64,000 bases of DNA from Cricetomys ansorgei (taxonomy: Eukaryota; Chordata; Mammalia; Rodentia; Nesomyidae): contig JAMJFZ010000818.1 of the NCBI GenBank assembly GCA_026225945.1, forward strand, positions 1,610,501 to 1,674,500, written 5' to 3'. How positions within the stretch are numbered: the stretch's first letter is position 1; each line of letters opens with the position of its first letter. Under the pieces are notes generated by a model. It was not told the origin of the DNA, did no database searches, and worked only from the letters and a program-made list of their open reading frames with translations. The translations under genes and the position numbers were made by a program. Shown here in pieces: positions 42,829-56,594 of this stretch.

Positions 42829-43749
42829 CTGCGGGGGAAGAAAGCACATGAAAGTATGTCAGTCCCAAGAGCAGGGACACCATACAGTTTCCACTCCGCT
42901 CTTGAGGAGTGAGCACTCAGTGTCCCCGGAAGATACTCGCTGCTCAATGGCTTGGACACAAGTGACAAAAAACAAGAGGGGGTACTAAAGAGTCCCTTGG
43001 CCCAAGTACAAGCAAAAGCAGGAGACAGAGACGGCGGATGACAGCAGGTCAGGCAGCCTGCTTTTCCCGCACTGCCGAACTGAACCCTGCCTCTTTTCTT
43101 TTCCTTAAGCTACAGTCACTGGCTTCTCATTCGGGGTTAACTGAAGAGCTTACAGGGGCTGAGGGAAGCTGCACTGCAGACACTACACCATGGTGGCTCA
43201 CACTGAGCCACAGTCCAACAGCTCCATCTTCCCTCCTCTCCCCTCTGGGTTTGGGACCTTGGTTCTGGGTGTGAAAGCCAGCAAGCAAATGCCTGTGGCT
43301 CCAGACAGGGAAATTGGCCTGAAGGTGTCTGTGCCTCTTCTTCAGCAAAGTGGAATAAAGGATGGGTGCACAGCTGCCTCCTGGAGTCAGTTGTTATAAC
43401 GAAAGAAATGAGTGGCTCAACTGGACAGCGCTCACTGAGTGCGCAGGCCCCTGCTTCTGCTGAGCGTGTGCTGAGCGCTCTGAAGTCAGCATGGAACCTG
43501 GGTTTGCAGGGCAACTCTGTAGCATTCCCAGGGAGGCCGTGCTATCTCTTCTGGTTAACCCAGACACTTAGGAGTGGAGATTCTCATGGCAGTCCTGAGA
43601 AATTCCTAACAAACGAAATCATCTCCACCTGGGAACCATCAATCTCAGGGTGGCACAGGTTTTTAATGTGATTCGAGAATCTGTGGTCGCCTAACACCAT
43701 GATCACGGTGATTAGTTACGCCCATCACCAGAAAGAGAGTGATAGAATT

Positions 43750-43846
43750 CACAAGTAAGTAGACCAGGTTGGCCTCGAAATCAGAGGGCTGTCTGCCTCT
43801 GCCTCATCAGTGCTGGGATTAAAGGTGTGCGCCACACCTGGCTCCC
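43750..43846 (-). repeat. B1 SINE, truncated (reversed)
   Basis: GTAGACCAGGTTGGCCTCGA, GCTGTCTGCCTCTGCCTCAT and GGGATTAAAGGTGTGCGCCA are clear. The 3' half of the element (left side here) is missing. Confidence 0.85.
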
Positions 43847-44099
43847 GATGGAAAGTTTTAAACAATTTAAAAAATAACTAAAACGGCAAGGTTTCCAACA
43901 CAGACACGATCAAATCCATCTTCAGCATAAGCTGGACATATCCCAGGTGGCTCCTGGAAGGAGGAAAAAGTGAAAACCAGCAGCCTGATGGTGTATTTAG
44001 AAAAACATTCCCAACACTAAGAAGTAGTATCTGTGATAAGACACTTCAATTGCCCTGTTCTGCGCATGCACAGAAATGTCACAACACCCGTTGGACAAG

Positions 44100-44720
44100 T
44101 ACAAACACTGTGTGACAATTTTAAAAGATCTATTAAGTTTTTAAAAAGCAGCCATTGTGGACTTAATTATCATCACAGCGATTTCAATATTCTGGATTGA
44201 CCTTTTTGTTTTTAAAGTGCACCAGTGTGCACAGCAGCAGGGCGGACCTCTGGCAGCAGACTGAGGGAAAGCACGAGAACTGAGGCTACACTAGCCAGCA
44301 GCAGCTGCTACCTTCTTCTAGTTCCTTTCTGACAAGTGGATGAATCATCTCTGAGTGATACCAGGAGATAAACCTCGCCAAAAAGACTCTGCAAATTCAT
44401 CATAAAGACATCTAAGTCAGCAGTCAAGTATTTCTAAAATGTTCAATAATTCAAAGATCAGAACTATCCAAAGAGAACCTTTAGCATTGTGTTTAGTTAA
44501 AGACCACAGAGACTGGAAAACACATTACCATCTCCAACGCAGGTCTTCCACGCTACGAGTCCCTTAACGACCTTTACCATGGCTCCCTCCCTCCACACTC
44601 TCTCTCTTTTAATAAGGTTGAGCAAATGGGACTTCATTTTATCTGATTGCCACAGACTAGTGAGATCAATTATTCATGCTCACACTCCCTCTTGTTAAGA
44701 CCATGCATTAGACTAATTCT
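44100..44720. promoter_or_regulatory. Repeat-poor AT-rich block (possible conserved element)
   Basis: It contains ACTTAATTATCATCACAG, TTTTATCTGATTGCC and GATCAATTATTCATGC, all homeodomain/GATA-type cores, with no SINE over 600 bases. This is only suggestive. Confidence 0.28.
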
Positions 44721-47700
44721 TCTCTTTATTGCCCTGGTTGGGTGAGTCTTAACCCAGGACCACTTCAGCTGTCCTCAGAGGTGTTCGGAGATGCTGGGGA
44801 GAAGGGGAAGCCCCTCCCCTCCCAGCTGCAGACTGGGAGCAGATGCTTGGCACTAATGTGGGCCTGGGGTCGACAGAGCAGCCAAGCATCAAATGAGGGG
44901 TCAGCAGCGTTAGCGGGAACCATGGCACAGGTGTGCGCTGCCATCCGCTGTGTCTCCAGGCGTTACCCTAAAGTTAAGCCTGAGGACTGCTGTCCCCTGT
45001 AAACATCCTCAGGAGGTGCGCTGAGCGCAAGCTCGCCTGTCTTCCAAGTAGACTGCATGGCCTATGTGAACTAAAGCACCATCTTCATAGAGGACCGGCA
45101 GGAAGTTTTCCATTTCTATTTATTTTCCCCCTCAGAGAGCTTAAATTATTTCTGATAACACGTAGCTTTAGGGTCCCAGCTCCCAGTTATTCTGATTGCT
45201 CTCAAGTCTCCTTTTAAAGGTATATTTCAAACATACTGCACCACATAGTGCGTTATAACAATAAATTAGTGACAGGAGAATGTGGTGGCTCACTGCAACC
45301 CATCTCCAGGAGCCAGCCACTCTGCACAGTCTGGTAATAACGCATAGTTTCAGGGTGCAGGTCTGCCTCTCCTGCTCTGTACCCCACAAGCCATTTCTGT
45401 GAGGTTGGTGTTGTACAGCTGCTTCTCCACTGCAGGTACCTCTGGTTCTTTTGGATGACTGGGAGAACTGTGCACAATCCCATATGATAAACAAGCTCTT
45501 TCTATTTGGTTTTTGATAAAAAATTCAACAGCTGGTGACAAACAGTCACGAATCCTCCTCTGTGCAGTGGGCTTTGGAGCAAACGGGTGTGGCAGTCGAT
45601 GCACTGCCAGCAGAGGAGCCATGTCTGTGCCAGCTGCCCCACTCTTCCGTGCGTGGGACCTGCCTCTGCTGGGACTACAGAGCCATTGTATTGCTACGTC
45701 CTAGCAGCTGGTGTCTCAAGCAGGAGGAAGGCTGTTGTACTGGCCAGACAGTCAAAAAGGAGATGGCCACAGATCCAACATCTGGAAAGCATCAGCAACT
45801 ACTCTGGGTAGAGAGGCCTGCATCTTCTACATGTGAGTGGGTCTGTTTAAAGTATCTGTGGCTTTCCAGCCAAATCCTGATGGAAGGGTCAGAGACTGCT
45901 ACTACTGTCACAGTGGGGTCAGCTCAGAGCTCGCCACCCCTCCACCCTGTGAAACCAGGATCCAGTACAGCAAGTTCTCCTAAACCTGGTACTGACATCA
46001 CCATGTGTGAGCACGAGCCACCGACAGACGGAGATGTTTTCCAAGAGCCTTGAGCCTCACCGACAGAGAACTGTGGTCGTATTCTAATGAATAAGGAAAG
46101 CAACTCCCAGTTTAATTTTAGCCAAACTGCAGAAAGTGGCTGGCTACCTCCTCAGAACCCCAGACTGCCTTGCCAGTGTGTTCAGCCACGGACAGGGGCT
46201 TCTTCGTACAGCAGCAGCAATTTAAGAGCCTTTTGAATCAGAGTATTTGCCTGCTCTCCTTTAAACAAGGGATGCACTGAACAGGGTGGAGTGAATTCCA
46301 AAGACAGAGGAAGGCCTTACCCAAAGTCTTGGAGACTGCAGACACAGCTGACCCCTCCTTCCCTGCTACCTGGCCTCCCCATCACCACCCCACCACACTT
46401 TACTCTTTGGGGGAAAAGTCCCCCTGGAAGCCTGTTCTGCAACAGAGCCGGTCTCCACCTCATCTGCTCAAGTGTGATCTGCTCTCTCCACCACACCCTC
46501 GGCATGTAGGACTCTCCCTTCTCAGCAGCACAGGCGGGGTCTGTTGTCACTGTGCTGCATCGTGTTCCCAAGTGTCACCCTGAACTGTGTCATCTGCTCG
46601 CAGCTCTCAAACTCTGAGGGTAAAACAGTCCCAAGACTGTAGTCTTGAAGGTGAGGTGCGGCTTTGTTACCAAGCGCTTAACTGGCAATGCTTCCTCGAC
46701 TCAGGCTGCAAGCTCCTTGGAGAAGAAAAGCTGCCACCACCCCTTTCACACAGTGCTCAGTAAGACCAGCAGGTACCAGATGCCATGGGAGTTATGTGAG
46801 CACTGCTTCTGGCTAGGTGCATGCATTTGTGTTTGGTGAATACTGGCTCAGAACAGGAACCAAGCAATCCTAGAATTCACCCCCTGCCCTTTACTGCTTA
46901 GCTCTTTCTCAGACTCTTGGGTGACCTTGAGGCTTATACAGGGAGCTGCTTCATCGTGCCCCAGGCAGAGGCCCCAAAGTACGCCCAGCCCCATGGGGTT
47001 CCCTTGCTGTCTGACTGGATGGCAGACTATGAGCCTGACAGATAGCTTCTGGAGTGCAACTCAAGTCTGCTACCAGACAGCCCTGTGCACATTCTGCTCA
47101 ACTCAAAGGAAGCAGTACAAGTCACAGGAGCCCAAAGCAGTGGGAGCACTGAGACCAGAAAGGGACGAGGGAGCCTGGCCAGGGCCTGCTCTGAGGATAC
47201 CTGGCAATGCCAGGTGGGGACCCAGCATCTGGACGCACAGAGGACACTAGAACCGAGATCCCCGCAGAAAGCTGAGCCTGTGGGCAGTGAAAAGCTGGTG
47301 GGTAAGGCAGGCCCCTGCCCTGGTGCAGCTCAGGAAAGCACAGTGATCTCATCGCCCAGAGCCACCCAGACCTCTGGGTGCCTACAAATCAAGACCAGCC
47401 ATGTAGCAGCTCACAACAGAGGACGGATCCCACAGAGAGGCAGTCATGTATCAGCCCACAACAAGGGACAAATCCTACAGAGGGAAGCCCGTCTTAGCTG
47501 AGACAGAGACTAGCAGGACAGGCATCCAGGGCACCGGCTGTTTCAGGTGAAGGACACACAGTCAGCATGTGACAGTCACCCACCATGTGAGAGGGTAGGC
47601 ACAAACTGAGCACATCTGAGAAGCTAAGCCTAGGATTTCTAAAAATTACTGTAGATGAGCTAAACAAAGACAGAGGGCTGTCCAGGAGACAGTCTGAGTG

Positions 47701-47984
47701 GGAAGCTAGATTTGAACAGTTCCTCAGAACACAACACAGAGACCCAGATGGGAGTGAGTGGGATCAGCACGCAGGACACACACACATTCAACCTGCACTC
47801 CACAGAGCGAACACAGAAGCTGTCAACAGGTACTGCCCGAGTGTTCTACCACTGAAAGGAAACGCACAAGAAATCTCCAACAGGATAAACGAAAATAAAT
47901 CCATATGGAGACGCTGACTGAAACCACAGAAATTTAAATCTCAGTGATGGTCCTGTGTTGTGATTCTGTTGTTTTTATTTACTT

Positions 47985-48136
47985 AATTTTATGTGCATTG
48001 GTGTAAGGGGGTCAGATCTGTAACCCAGAACTGGGGTTACAGCTATGAGCTGCCATGTGGGTGCTGGGAATTGAACCTGGGTCATCTGGAAGAGCAGCCA
48101 GTGCTCTTAACCGCTGAGCCAGCTCTCCAGCCCCCA
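47985..48136 (-). repeat. B2/B3-type SINE (reversed)
   Basis: GGGTTACAGCTATGAGCTGC, CATGTGGGTGCTGGGAATTG, AGCCAGTGCTCTTAACCGCT and GAGCCAGCTCTCCAGCCCC are clear. Confidence 0.9.
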
Positions 48137-51100
48137 GTTCTGTTGTTTTTGAGGCAAGGCTTTGCCGGCCTCCCATGCTGGCTCAGAACAGGAGGCTGGA
48201 CCTTCCAACAGCAAAGGGAGAGGGGCCTCAGAGGACGAGCAGCCACGTCACAGACACCTCCTCATGAGCATTAATGGATGCCAAAACCATCAGTGCCTTC
48301 ACGGTACTGAGCAGGCGCCTGTCAACCTACAGCTATGGCAATTTGGCCATGCTGGCCTTCAAGAGGGATGGCGTGATGGGGACACTTCAGGTAGACACAC
48401 AGTCCTGGGCTTCACTAATGAAGTGAATAATCACTCCGGCAAAAGGGCTGAGAGGTTGGGAGGAATAGTGACTCAGGCGACTGTGCAGAGAACTACCGAA
48501 CACTGACTGTACACAGGAAGCGTAGGCACTGCTGTGGACTGAAAACAATGGAGCAAACTACTCCAGGCAGATGCCAGAAGCGAGGGAAATGTCCCATGAC
48601 CACCAGATGCCTGCCGCACACGGCGAGCTCGGCCTACTTCTCTGGATTCCAGAGCAGTGTCTGGCGCACTGCGGGCTGGTGGTGTACCAGAAGAGGCGGA
48701 TGAAGCAAGTGGCCCCCATTCTCAGTCTGTCCCCGGCCATGAGCGACACTGTCTTGGAAAAGGCAGGCTTCAGGAGTGTGAACACACCAGCTTGCCTGCT
48801 GTTCCCCAGAGGTTTGGCTGTAGCTCGCTAGGAGCAGCTCTGCAAGGACAGGCCACTGGTGTTCAGTTTCTAAATGTGGAAGAACAGGAAGGGAAAGGCT
48901 ATACACCCTGGTAATAACAAGCAGAGCAGAGCAGAGCACACACTGCTTCACACACAAAGCTAAGTCAACAGCAGGGAGTTCACAGATGACCTAAGATTTG
49001 AAAAAAGGGACGAGAAAGATGGACAATTGGGAGAGCACAGAGGCTGGGGAAAAAGTAAATCACATACAAAACAGCCAATAAAAAATAAAAAAGCAGTTAA
49101 TATGCATGAATAATGGATGTCTGATTTAAAAGCAGTTTACTCTGATATGATGTAATTTTTGACAACCAGCCAGAGAGACGATTTTAAGTCCTTGCCAGAG
49201 ATAAGTCATAGCGTGAAGCCTGGTGCGGCCGTGTCTGCGAACATGTGGAGAGTGACTTTCACCACCATCTCAGAGGTGACTTAACTGTTGGCAAACAGAA
49301 ACCTGCTTCTCAGGTGCCCTGAGCAGCACCCCAGCAAGACAGCGCGGAAGAGATGGCTCCCTGACGTGAGCACAGCTCCCTGAAAACAGCACCCCCCCAG
49401 CTTTCATGACACGCTCTGGCACTGTCTGTGCTCGCTCACACAAAGGGAGAAGCCTGGCTGCTTTCGTGTTTAAGTTTTAATTGGAGCGACAAGCCCACCA
49501 GGCCAAGATATTTCAGGGATGGGACGGTGTTGCTGAGCGTCGCCAGGCACTGGGCAGGCAAGGCCTGCACACACTTCCCACCCCGTGCCAATGCACCTGC
49601 AACCCTGGTTGTTCCAGGACTGGGCTCTTCCTGGGAAGGCAGTGCCAATCACACAGGCTGTGCCAGGCTTGGGGCTCTGTGATGTGGGCAGATGTCTACA
49701 AAGGACCAGACGGAGGCCAAAGCAACACCTACTGTGACCTAAGTCTGAAAGGAACCAGAGTGAGTGAGAGACTCCACGGGCAGCACGGAGTCCAGGACTC
49801 TGTGGTCCCCATGTCTCTCTGACACATGCCCAGGGAGCGCAGGACAGCAGGTCCATCAGTGCGTTGAGCAGATGCAGTTCTCGCTGGCTTCAGGCATCTC
49901 CTTACATACCGTCACCACAGGGGAAAGGGTGAGGACGCACCCATCGTGGGGATGGCGGAGACAGCACAGAGAGAACAAAACACACTGGCTGTCCGGCGTG
50001 AAGATTAGCCTTACTGTGCAAACACCGTGACGATTGAGGCTCTGCAGTGTGCCTCATCACAGAAAGCACAGATGGTTTCCACACGCGTCCCAGGCATTAC
50101 TCACACATGCAGCACAGGCCCTGTGAGATGGGTCAGCGCATGCACTTTACAGGGAGAAGCTGCATATCAGCACATGATAGAGTAGAAACACCATGTTATC
50201 TTAATGGAAGGGACAGAGGAAGGGCTGGTGGCCAGCGCTCCAGCTACAGACCTGATGGCACTGCTGCCCTTTCTTTTGACCAGCCTGACTTCTGTTTCAG
50301 TCCCAAGTTAGACCAGACAGAGGCTCTGAGGGTAGAAAAGCAGACGACCCCTAAACCAGACCACGGAAACAAATGAAGGGGCTGAATCAGCAATGAACAG
50401 CCAGCACCTTTGGTGTGCCGTCCACACAAAGGGTGTCCTTACTCCCCACGGCGCTGTCCCTGGGGACCACAGAGCAGTATGGCACTTGCGGCTCCCACCA
50501 GCCCCTCTGAACACACTGCAGAGGGGAGACACCACCACCTGCACTTAGCCACCAGGAGACCGAGCTCAAGGGCATTTGAAATAGCTTGCCCCACACTGAG
50601 CAGGGGCCAGTCGGGAAGCAGGCCAGCTAGAGCCCAGCCCTTCTCACCCCAGCTGCCACACTGGACTGTCTCTTCCTGATCCCTGCCAAAACTGGCTATT
50701 CCCAAGAGCCAGCAACGTTCTTCTGCATTCCCTGCTGTGCCGGCAGTCCCGTTGGACCACTTGACTCCCCATGCCACAAGGAAATGGCACCCACAGAGGG
50801 CAGGCACATCTCTTGCCCAGCTAGGGAAGTTCTGGAAGTAGACCTCAAGCACAGGGCTGGCCTTCAAAGCTCCTGCTCTTTAAACCTGTATCCTAGGACA
50901 CCCAAGGTACAGCCCTAGCACCAGTGTCAACAGTAGCTCTGAGAATTCCACATGCTGCAGGCTCTCAGTCCTGCCTGGGCAGGATGCACTGCTCCTGCAG
51001 GCGCCGAGCGCCCAACACATCAGGACCCCTGCACCCCACCTAACTGCATTACTTCCCAGCTGTTGAAGAACTTAGTGTCCCTGGGCTGTGTAACCCCTTG

Positions 51101-51629
51101 CCTCTGGCCTCCTGGCTACTGTCCTCTGGTAGGCTATGGTGCTGGGGAGCAACAGGGTCAAAATGTGAGCTGCAGGCACATGTGTTCTGAGGCCAGTGGA
51201 GGAACTGCAGGACTGAGGCTGTGGCCTGTTCTTCTCAGAGGGCATGGGGGCTGGGGGTGAGATGGGAGAGGGAAAAGGAGGCCTGTAGTCCTGGGTGGGA
51301 AGGAACATCACGTTCAAGAAGGCGACACCTCTGGGCTGCGTAGAAGGACTCATAGATAAGGGTGGAGAGTTGGAAGCTAATGTGGGGTCTGATTTTGGGG
51401 GGCTTTGAAAGTCAGGCTATAGGCAGGCAGCAGGGCCTCATGCACAGTGTCTGGCATGAGCCATTTTTCTGATAAAACTGGAAATATATTTGGTGTATGG
51501 GTATCAAGGAATGCAGGGGTATTATGTGTATGCATGAGCACACATGCACCAAGAACAGGGGTGGGTGTGTGCCAGGGAGTGCAGGGGTACAGGAGTGGGT
51601 GTAGGGGTGCAAGGATCTACCTCTGCAGG

Positions 51630-51656
51630 TATTCTCTCTCTCTCTCCCTCTCTCTT
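51630..51656. repeat. (TC)n tract
   Basis: A TC run directly abuts the reversed poly(A) side of the next B1 and probably grew from its tail. Confidence 0.85.
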
Positions 51657-51805
51657 TTTTGGTTTTTCGAGACAGGGCTTCTCTGTGTAACCCTGGCTGT
51701 CCTGGAACTCACTCTGTAGACCAGGCCGGCCTCGAACTCACAGAGACCCACCTGCCTCCGTCTCCCGAGTGCTGGGATTAGAGGCGTGTGCTACCACCGT
51801 CCAGC
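51657..51805 (-). repeat. B1 SINE (reversed), well preserved
   Basis: TTTTTTGGTTTTTCGAGACA, GGGCTTCTCTGTGTAACCCT, GGCTGTCCTGGAACTCACTC and CTCGAACTCACAGAGACCCA are nearly intact, making it one of the youngest B1 copies here. Confidence 0.93.
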
Positions 51806-52059
51806 TTTGGAGGCATCTTCAATCTGCATTTCAAAATCCCCTGTGTATGAGTTCCCAACCCAAAGAAATAGGGAAGTGTGTCGGTCCCATCCCCAGTGGG
51901 AACATGGCCAGCTCAGGCCAGTGCCCTAGCCTAGACACTGAAGGAAGCTGGATAAGGTATTGGGCGTAGGTACAGCAAGTCGACCCCCATTGGTGCACTA
52001 TCCTTGAATCGGAGGGAAGTGGGGGCTAGAAGCCAGGTCATGGCCGGGCTGCCTCTGTT

Positions 52060-52345
52060 ATGCATAGCTTTCAGAGGACTTGTAGGCTCGTTTTAATACT
52101 CTGCACACCTCATCACTCTGTCTGAGTCCTTTAATTGGGCGAGTGACAGCTCAAGTGAGAGCTAAGCTAGAGTTTTCTCTGCCTAGCTGCAAGGGAATCC
52201 ATCCTGCAATTAATCACCGAGGGAATTCTGGGGAGTAGCTTGGTGCCCATTACAACTCAGTAGTTGATATCCATGCTAACTCCACTCTCTAACCAGGACT
52301 GTACAGAAGACAGAAGTGCTGGCTACGTTAATAAAGTGGTCTTCT
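52060..52345. promoter_or_regulatory. Repeat-poor block with TAAT-type motifs (possible conserved element)
   Basis: CCTTTAATTGGGCGAGTGAC and CTGCAATTAATCACCGAGGG lie 80 bases apart in sequence free of SINEs and just before an interspersed repeat. This is only suggestive. Confidence 0.3.
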
Positions 52346-52414
52346 AGGTACTGGGTAATGTACCTAGATGTGTCGAGGTTCTCACTGAAAGTCAGAATTT
52401 CATCATCCTTTGCT

Positions 52415-52797
52415 GTCTAGTCAGGGTCTCTGTTGCTGCGATGAACACCATGACCAGAGCAACTTGGGAGGACAGAGTGTATGTGGCTCAGACTTCAGCA
52501 GCACTGTCCATCATTGAAGGGAGTCAGACAGGAACTCATGCAGGACAGGAACCTGGAGCAGGAGCTATGCAGAGGGCACGGAGTGCTGTGCACTGGCTTG
52601 CTCAGCCTGCTTTCTTATAGAACCCACCACCAGTCCAGGGACAGAACCTCCCACAATAGGCTGGGCCCTCCATTAATCACTAATTAAGAAAATGCCTTAC
52701 AACTAGAGCTTATGGAGGCCTTTTCTCAAGTGAGGCTCCCTCCTCTCTGATGACCTCAGCTCATGTCAAGTTGACATAAAACCAGCCAGCACATCAT
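52415..52797 (+). repeat. Rodent interspersed repeat, family not assigned
   Basis: CAGGGTCTCTGTTGCTGCGA, ACACCATGACCAGAGCAACT, GCCTGCTTTCTTATAGAACC and CATGTCAAGTTGACATAAAA form a pattern I know from many rodent introns. I cannot name the family with certainty. Confidence 0.7.
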
Positions 52798-54786
52798 TAT
52801 CAATAATACCAACAAGATCAATTATTGACATATTTTAATACTAAAACCTACACACACAAAAGAACCTTAAATGTTCATTTCTCATCCATTTATCGTGAAG
52901 ATTTTCAGCACTCTGGAATTTCCTGAGCTCACTGTGCCCATCTGTACACAAACAAAAACAGACACACAGACCCTGATTGCTGGTCCCTACTAAGGAGCAC
53001 AGATTTTGGAAAGCCAAGAGGGAGAGGCATGCTTGATTCACCTCTTTCCAGGACCCATCAGATCCTGATGTGACAGAATGTTAACAGTGCTGGACCCTCT
53101 TCCTTACAGAAAACTAGTCTCCAGGATTTAGCTATCAACTCCCCAACAAAGAAGCAAATACGAAAAAATCACAAAGTTTTGGGTAAAAACTTTGGTGTAA
53201 ACTTTCAATTTTTACTTATTCATCCTGCATGTGCAGTATCAAGTCCTGATACTCAGAAACCTCAACAAAAGAAGAAACGGCTCTGATTCTGGTAAGACAT
53301 GGCAGAGCGCAGCTGTCTACAACCACTCTCTGACCCCGGAGGCTCCAGACAGCTCACCTAGTGGCCAGCGCAGGCAACTGATCCCAAATCTCTTCGGGGC
53401 TGCACAAGGGAAGTCATTAGCTCAGGGGCTTGAGCAACCATTTTCTAGCGTGATGTCAGCTGCTGCAGCCCATGCCGGCCTCCTCGCCCAGCACACTCCA
53501 GCCTGCGATGACTTCACCCCTCGCCCTGATTAGGATGCACACCATGTGCTGCTTAATACAATCTGCCATCAAATGCCAAGTGCTTCAGAACTAAATTGGG
53601 AAATATGTCCAGATACATAGAACGATGCTAAGAGCACTAAGTGGAGCTCCAGCTCCCTTTATGAGGCATGAGACTCGTCGACGGCAGGATGTCCCCACCC
53701 GTGGCCGCTCTGCCTTGAGCCATCCACCCTGAAAGCACAGTTTAATTCAGGCAGCAAAGGGATTAAGAAAGGTAGCGTGCTGTTGTGCTGATGTTTTCAG
53801 AAATGAAAGCACTGCTAATGGACTCAGGACTGAGACACAAAGATAAATTTTGGAAAGCGGCTTGAGCATCAAGGGCCATGTTAAGAGCTGTGCCAACTCT
53901 GCAGTGCAGTGATGTGGTCAAGACACTTGTTTCTTCTACTGTCACATGGCTACCTCTAAGACACTTACCACTCAAGCCTGAGAACCCAAGAATGGACATC
54001 GAGAATTCAGAATCCATTTTTACTGCAAGTTAAAGGCCTCTGAGCAGCCCTTCTTACTGTGTCTCAGTGAGACACAGGGACTGATGGGAAACCCCCTTCC
54101 TGCCCCGTCATTCCTGCCAGCCCCAATGAGCATGGTCCTTAGAGGACGCACAAGCCTTGGTTACTCAGCACCCTCACCTAACCCAAAAGCCATGTGTCCA
54201 GCCCTCATTTTGCCAAAGTAGAGGCCAGATACCTGTTCAATGGAGTCGTGAACCCCCAAGGGTACCAACAAGCAGTGGGAAGGCACAGAACAGACATTTC
54301 CCTATCCTTCCCATCATGACACGGCCTAAGAGGCTGCCAGCCCTGCCGCATGATGCTGGTGAAGCCATGTGGCCTAGTCACTCACCTTCAAAGCAGATGC
54401 AAAACAAGGCCACAAACAGCGAGCTCAGCCCAAGCTCCACACTTCCCTTCCAGCTGTAAAGCTTACAGAGTGACATCCAGGAAGTCTGTGGGGTAGGATG
54501 CTGTCCCCCTCAACAACATCCCCAGTCCAGGGCAGCATGGAGGAGGGCACTGCTTTGACCTAGCAAGTCCTCCATGAGGAACTCAGCCTACAAACACTGA
54601 TGCACGCTGCACACTCGCAGAGCGGTCAGCTGAATGGTGAGGCCGCCCGTCAGGTGCAATGCTAGACTCCCAACACTGAAACAACAGCAGGGAGCGCTAT
54701 AGTGTGTCTTAGGGAATTACCTCAACAGACCTCACCGCGTGCAAAAGCAAGGTGCAAAACAGTAACAGGAGTTCTACCATTTATGC

Positions 54787-54936
54787 TTTTTTTGTTTTCC
54801 TAAGACAGGGTCTTTCTATGGAGCCCTGACTTGCCTGAACTCTGTATGTAGACCAGGCTGGCCTTGAACTCAGAGATCGGCCTACCTTTGTCTCCAGAGT
54901 GCTGGGATGAAAGGTGTGTGCTAGTGCGCCCAGCTC
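54787..54936 (-). repeat. B1 SINE (reversed)
   Basis: TTTTTTTGTTTTCCTAAGAC, AGGGTCTTTCTATGGAGCCC, CAGGCTGGCCTTGAACTCAG and GGGATGAAAGGTGTGTGCTA are clear. Confidence 0.88.
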
Positions 54937-55170
54937 CATTTGCATGTTTTAAAAGGGAAGTGATGGTGCTTGGCCTAGAAGTATATGACCCATGTCGGAA
55001 AGGATACTCAAGAATGGGTAACACCAATTTGGCTCCAAAACCAAATGCCCGGCAGCAGGCTGAGAGGCTCTGGAAGGGCGCTCCTGCCCCTCTGCTCCCC
55101 ACATTTGGATTTCTGAATCAGGAGAATGCTTTACCTAGTCGGAATAAAAATATTTTTAAAAAATATTTAG

Positions 55171-55370
55171 GGGCTGGAGTAATGGCTCAGAGTTACAAAT
55201 ACTGGCTGTTCTCGCAGAGGACCGGAATCAATTCCCAGAACCTACATGGAGATTCACAACCATCTGTAACTCCAGTTTCGGGGATGCAATGCCCTCTTAT
55301 GGCTTCTGCAGGCACTGTATGTACATACTGAACAAATATGCGTGTAGGCCAAACACCCATACACTTAAAA
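55171..55370 (+). repeat. B2 SINE (forward)
   Basis: GGGGCTGGAGTAATGGCTCA, GAATCAATTCCCAGAACCTA, CAACCATCTGTAACTCCAGT and GATGCAATGCCCTCTTATGG match B2. Confidence 0.9.
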
Positions 55371-56594
55371 ATGTTTAAAAATCTGACTTTTTGAGTAAAA
55401 GCAAATATATATTTACTATATATAGCCAAATAAAATGCTGGTAAATTATGTGTGGCCACCAGCCCTGACCTCCAACTAGGCCTAGGAACATCTGTCCCAT
55501 GAGAGTTCAGGTGTGCAGAACATGGTGTGCCTGCACCACAGGTCCCAGCTCTGCACCCCAGTGGCTTATTGATAGCACCAGTGTGGAGAACTCTGTGTGA
55601 TGCTGTTGGACACCCTGATGCGGTGAGTATCCACGATGACTGAATGGTGGGCTGGCAGGCTGGGTGGACAGATGATGGATGCCCAAATGTCTTCCTCAAT
55701 ACTCACGCAGCTGTGATGCCTATAAATACCAGTGTGGTCAGATATGGTACAAGGACATTGCCCCCTGACCAGAAACGGCACCCCTGGACATTCCTACAGG
55801 CTACAATGCAGAGTTAAGCTCCCAACTGAAACCCAACTCAGCACTTGGACTTCGGTGTGCTTTTATCATGGTTGATCAACAATGGACGATAGTTAGCCCA
55901 GTCCTGTATCAGGTACAGCGGAATAGTCTTCAGTCCTGCTATAGAGGCCAGAGACACAGCCCCATGTGTACAGAGCCCCAGGCAAGCCTGCTGCTAGACG
56001 GCTCACAGCAACCTACTAAACAGCGCAGGCCAAATCCCAGTGTTCACAAGCAGAGCCTCACCGAGCCTCCATGGCACGGTTTAACCAACATGGACCGGCA
56101 ACAGTGATTAGCAGGCAGCTGTTCTGAGTAACACAGTGAAGATGAGGAGGTGCTCTGTGAAACTAGGAGCAGAGTGGACGGGGTCATTTGGTCCTGTCTC
56201 CCTGAGGGGTGCCATTCATGCTGGAGAAGCTCCCCATGCTAAGTTACGGAGGATTGGTGAGGCAGCACCTGCATGGCTGAATGCCCGTTAGTATTTGATG
56301 GACGGTTTCTAAACACTCTTGTGGTCAGCACAGCCCCACACCTCACTTAAAAAGCAACCAAACACTAGTGATAAGTTATTTAAAGGCAACCAAGCTAGTA
56401 ATGTTATTTGCAGAGAGAGACATTTTTTTAAAGCATGAATTAAAAAATATATCTTATTCAGCTGATTATTATAACCAATACTTTTCACTGGGTTGGAAAT
56501 TTGAGAGGCAGTAAGAAAATTCTGACTAGAGGAATCAATGCATCCAGGTAAATTAAGGAGCAGGGCCCGTGAGCATAAGAGTGCAGAGAGGAGC

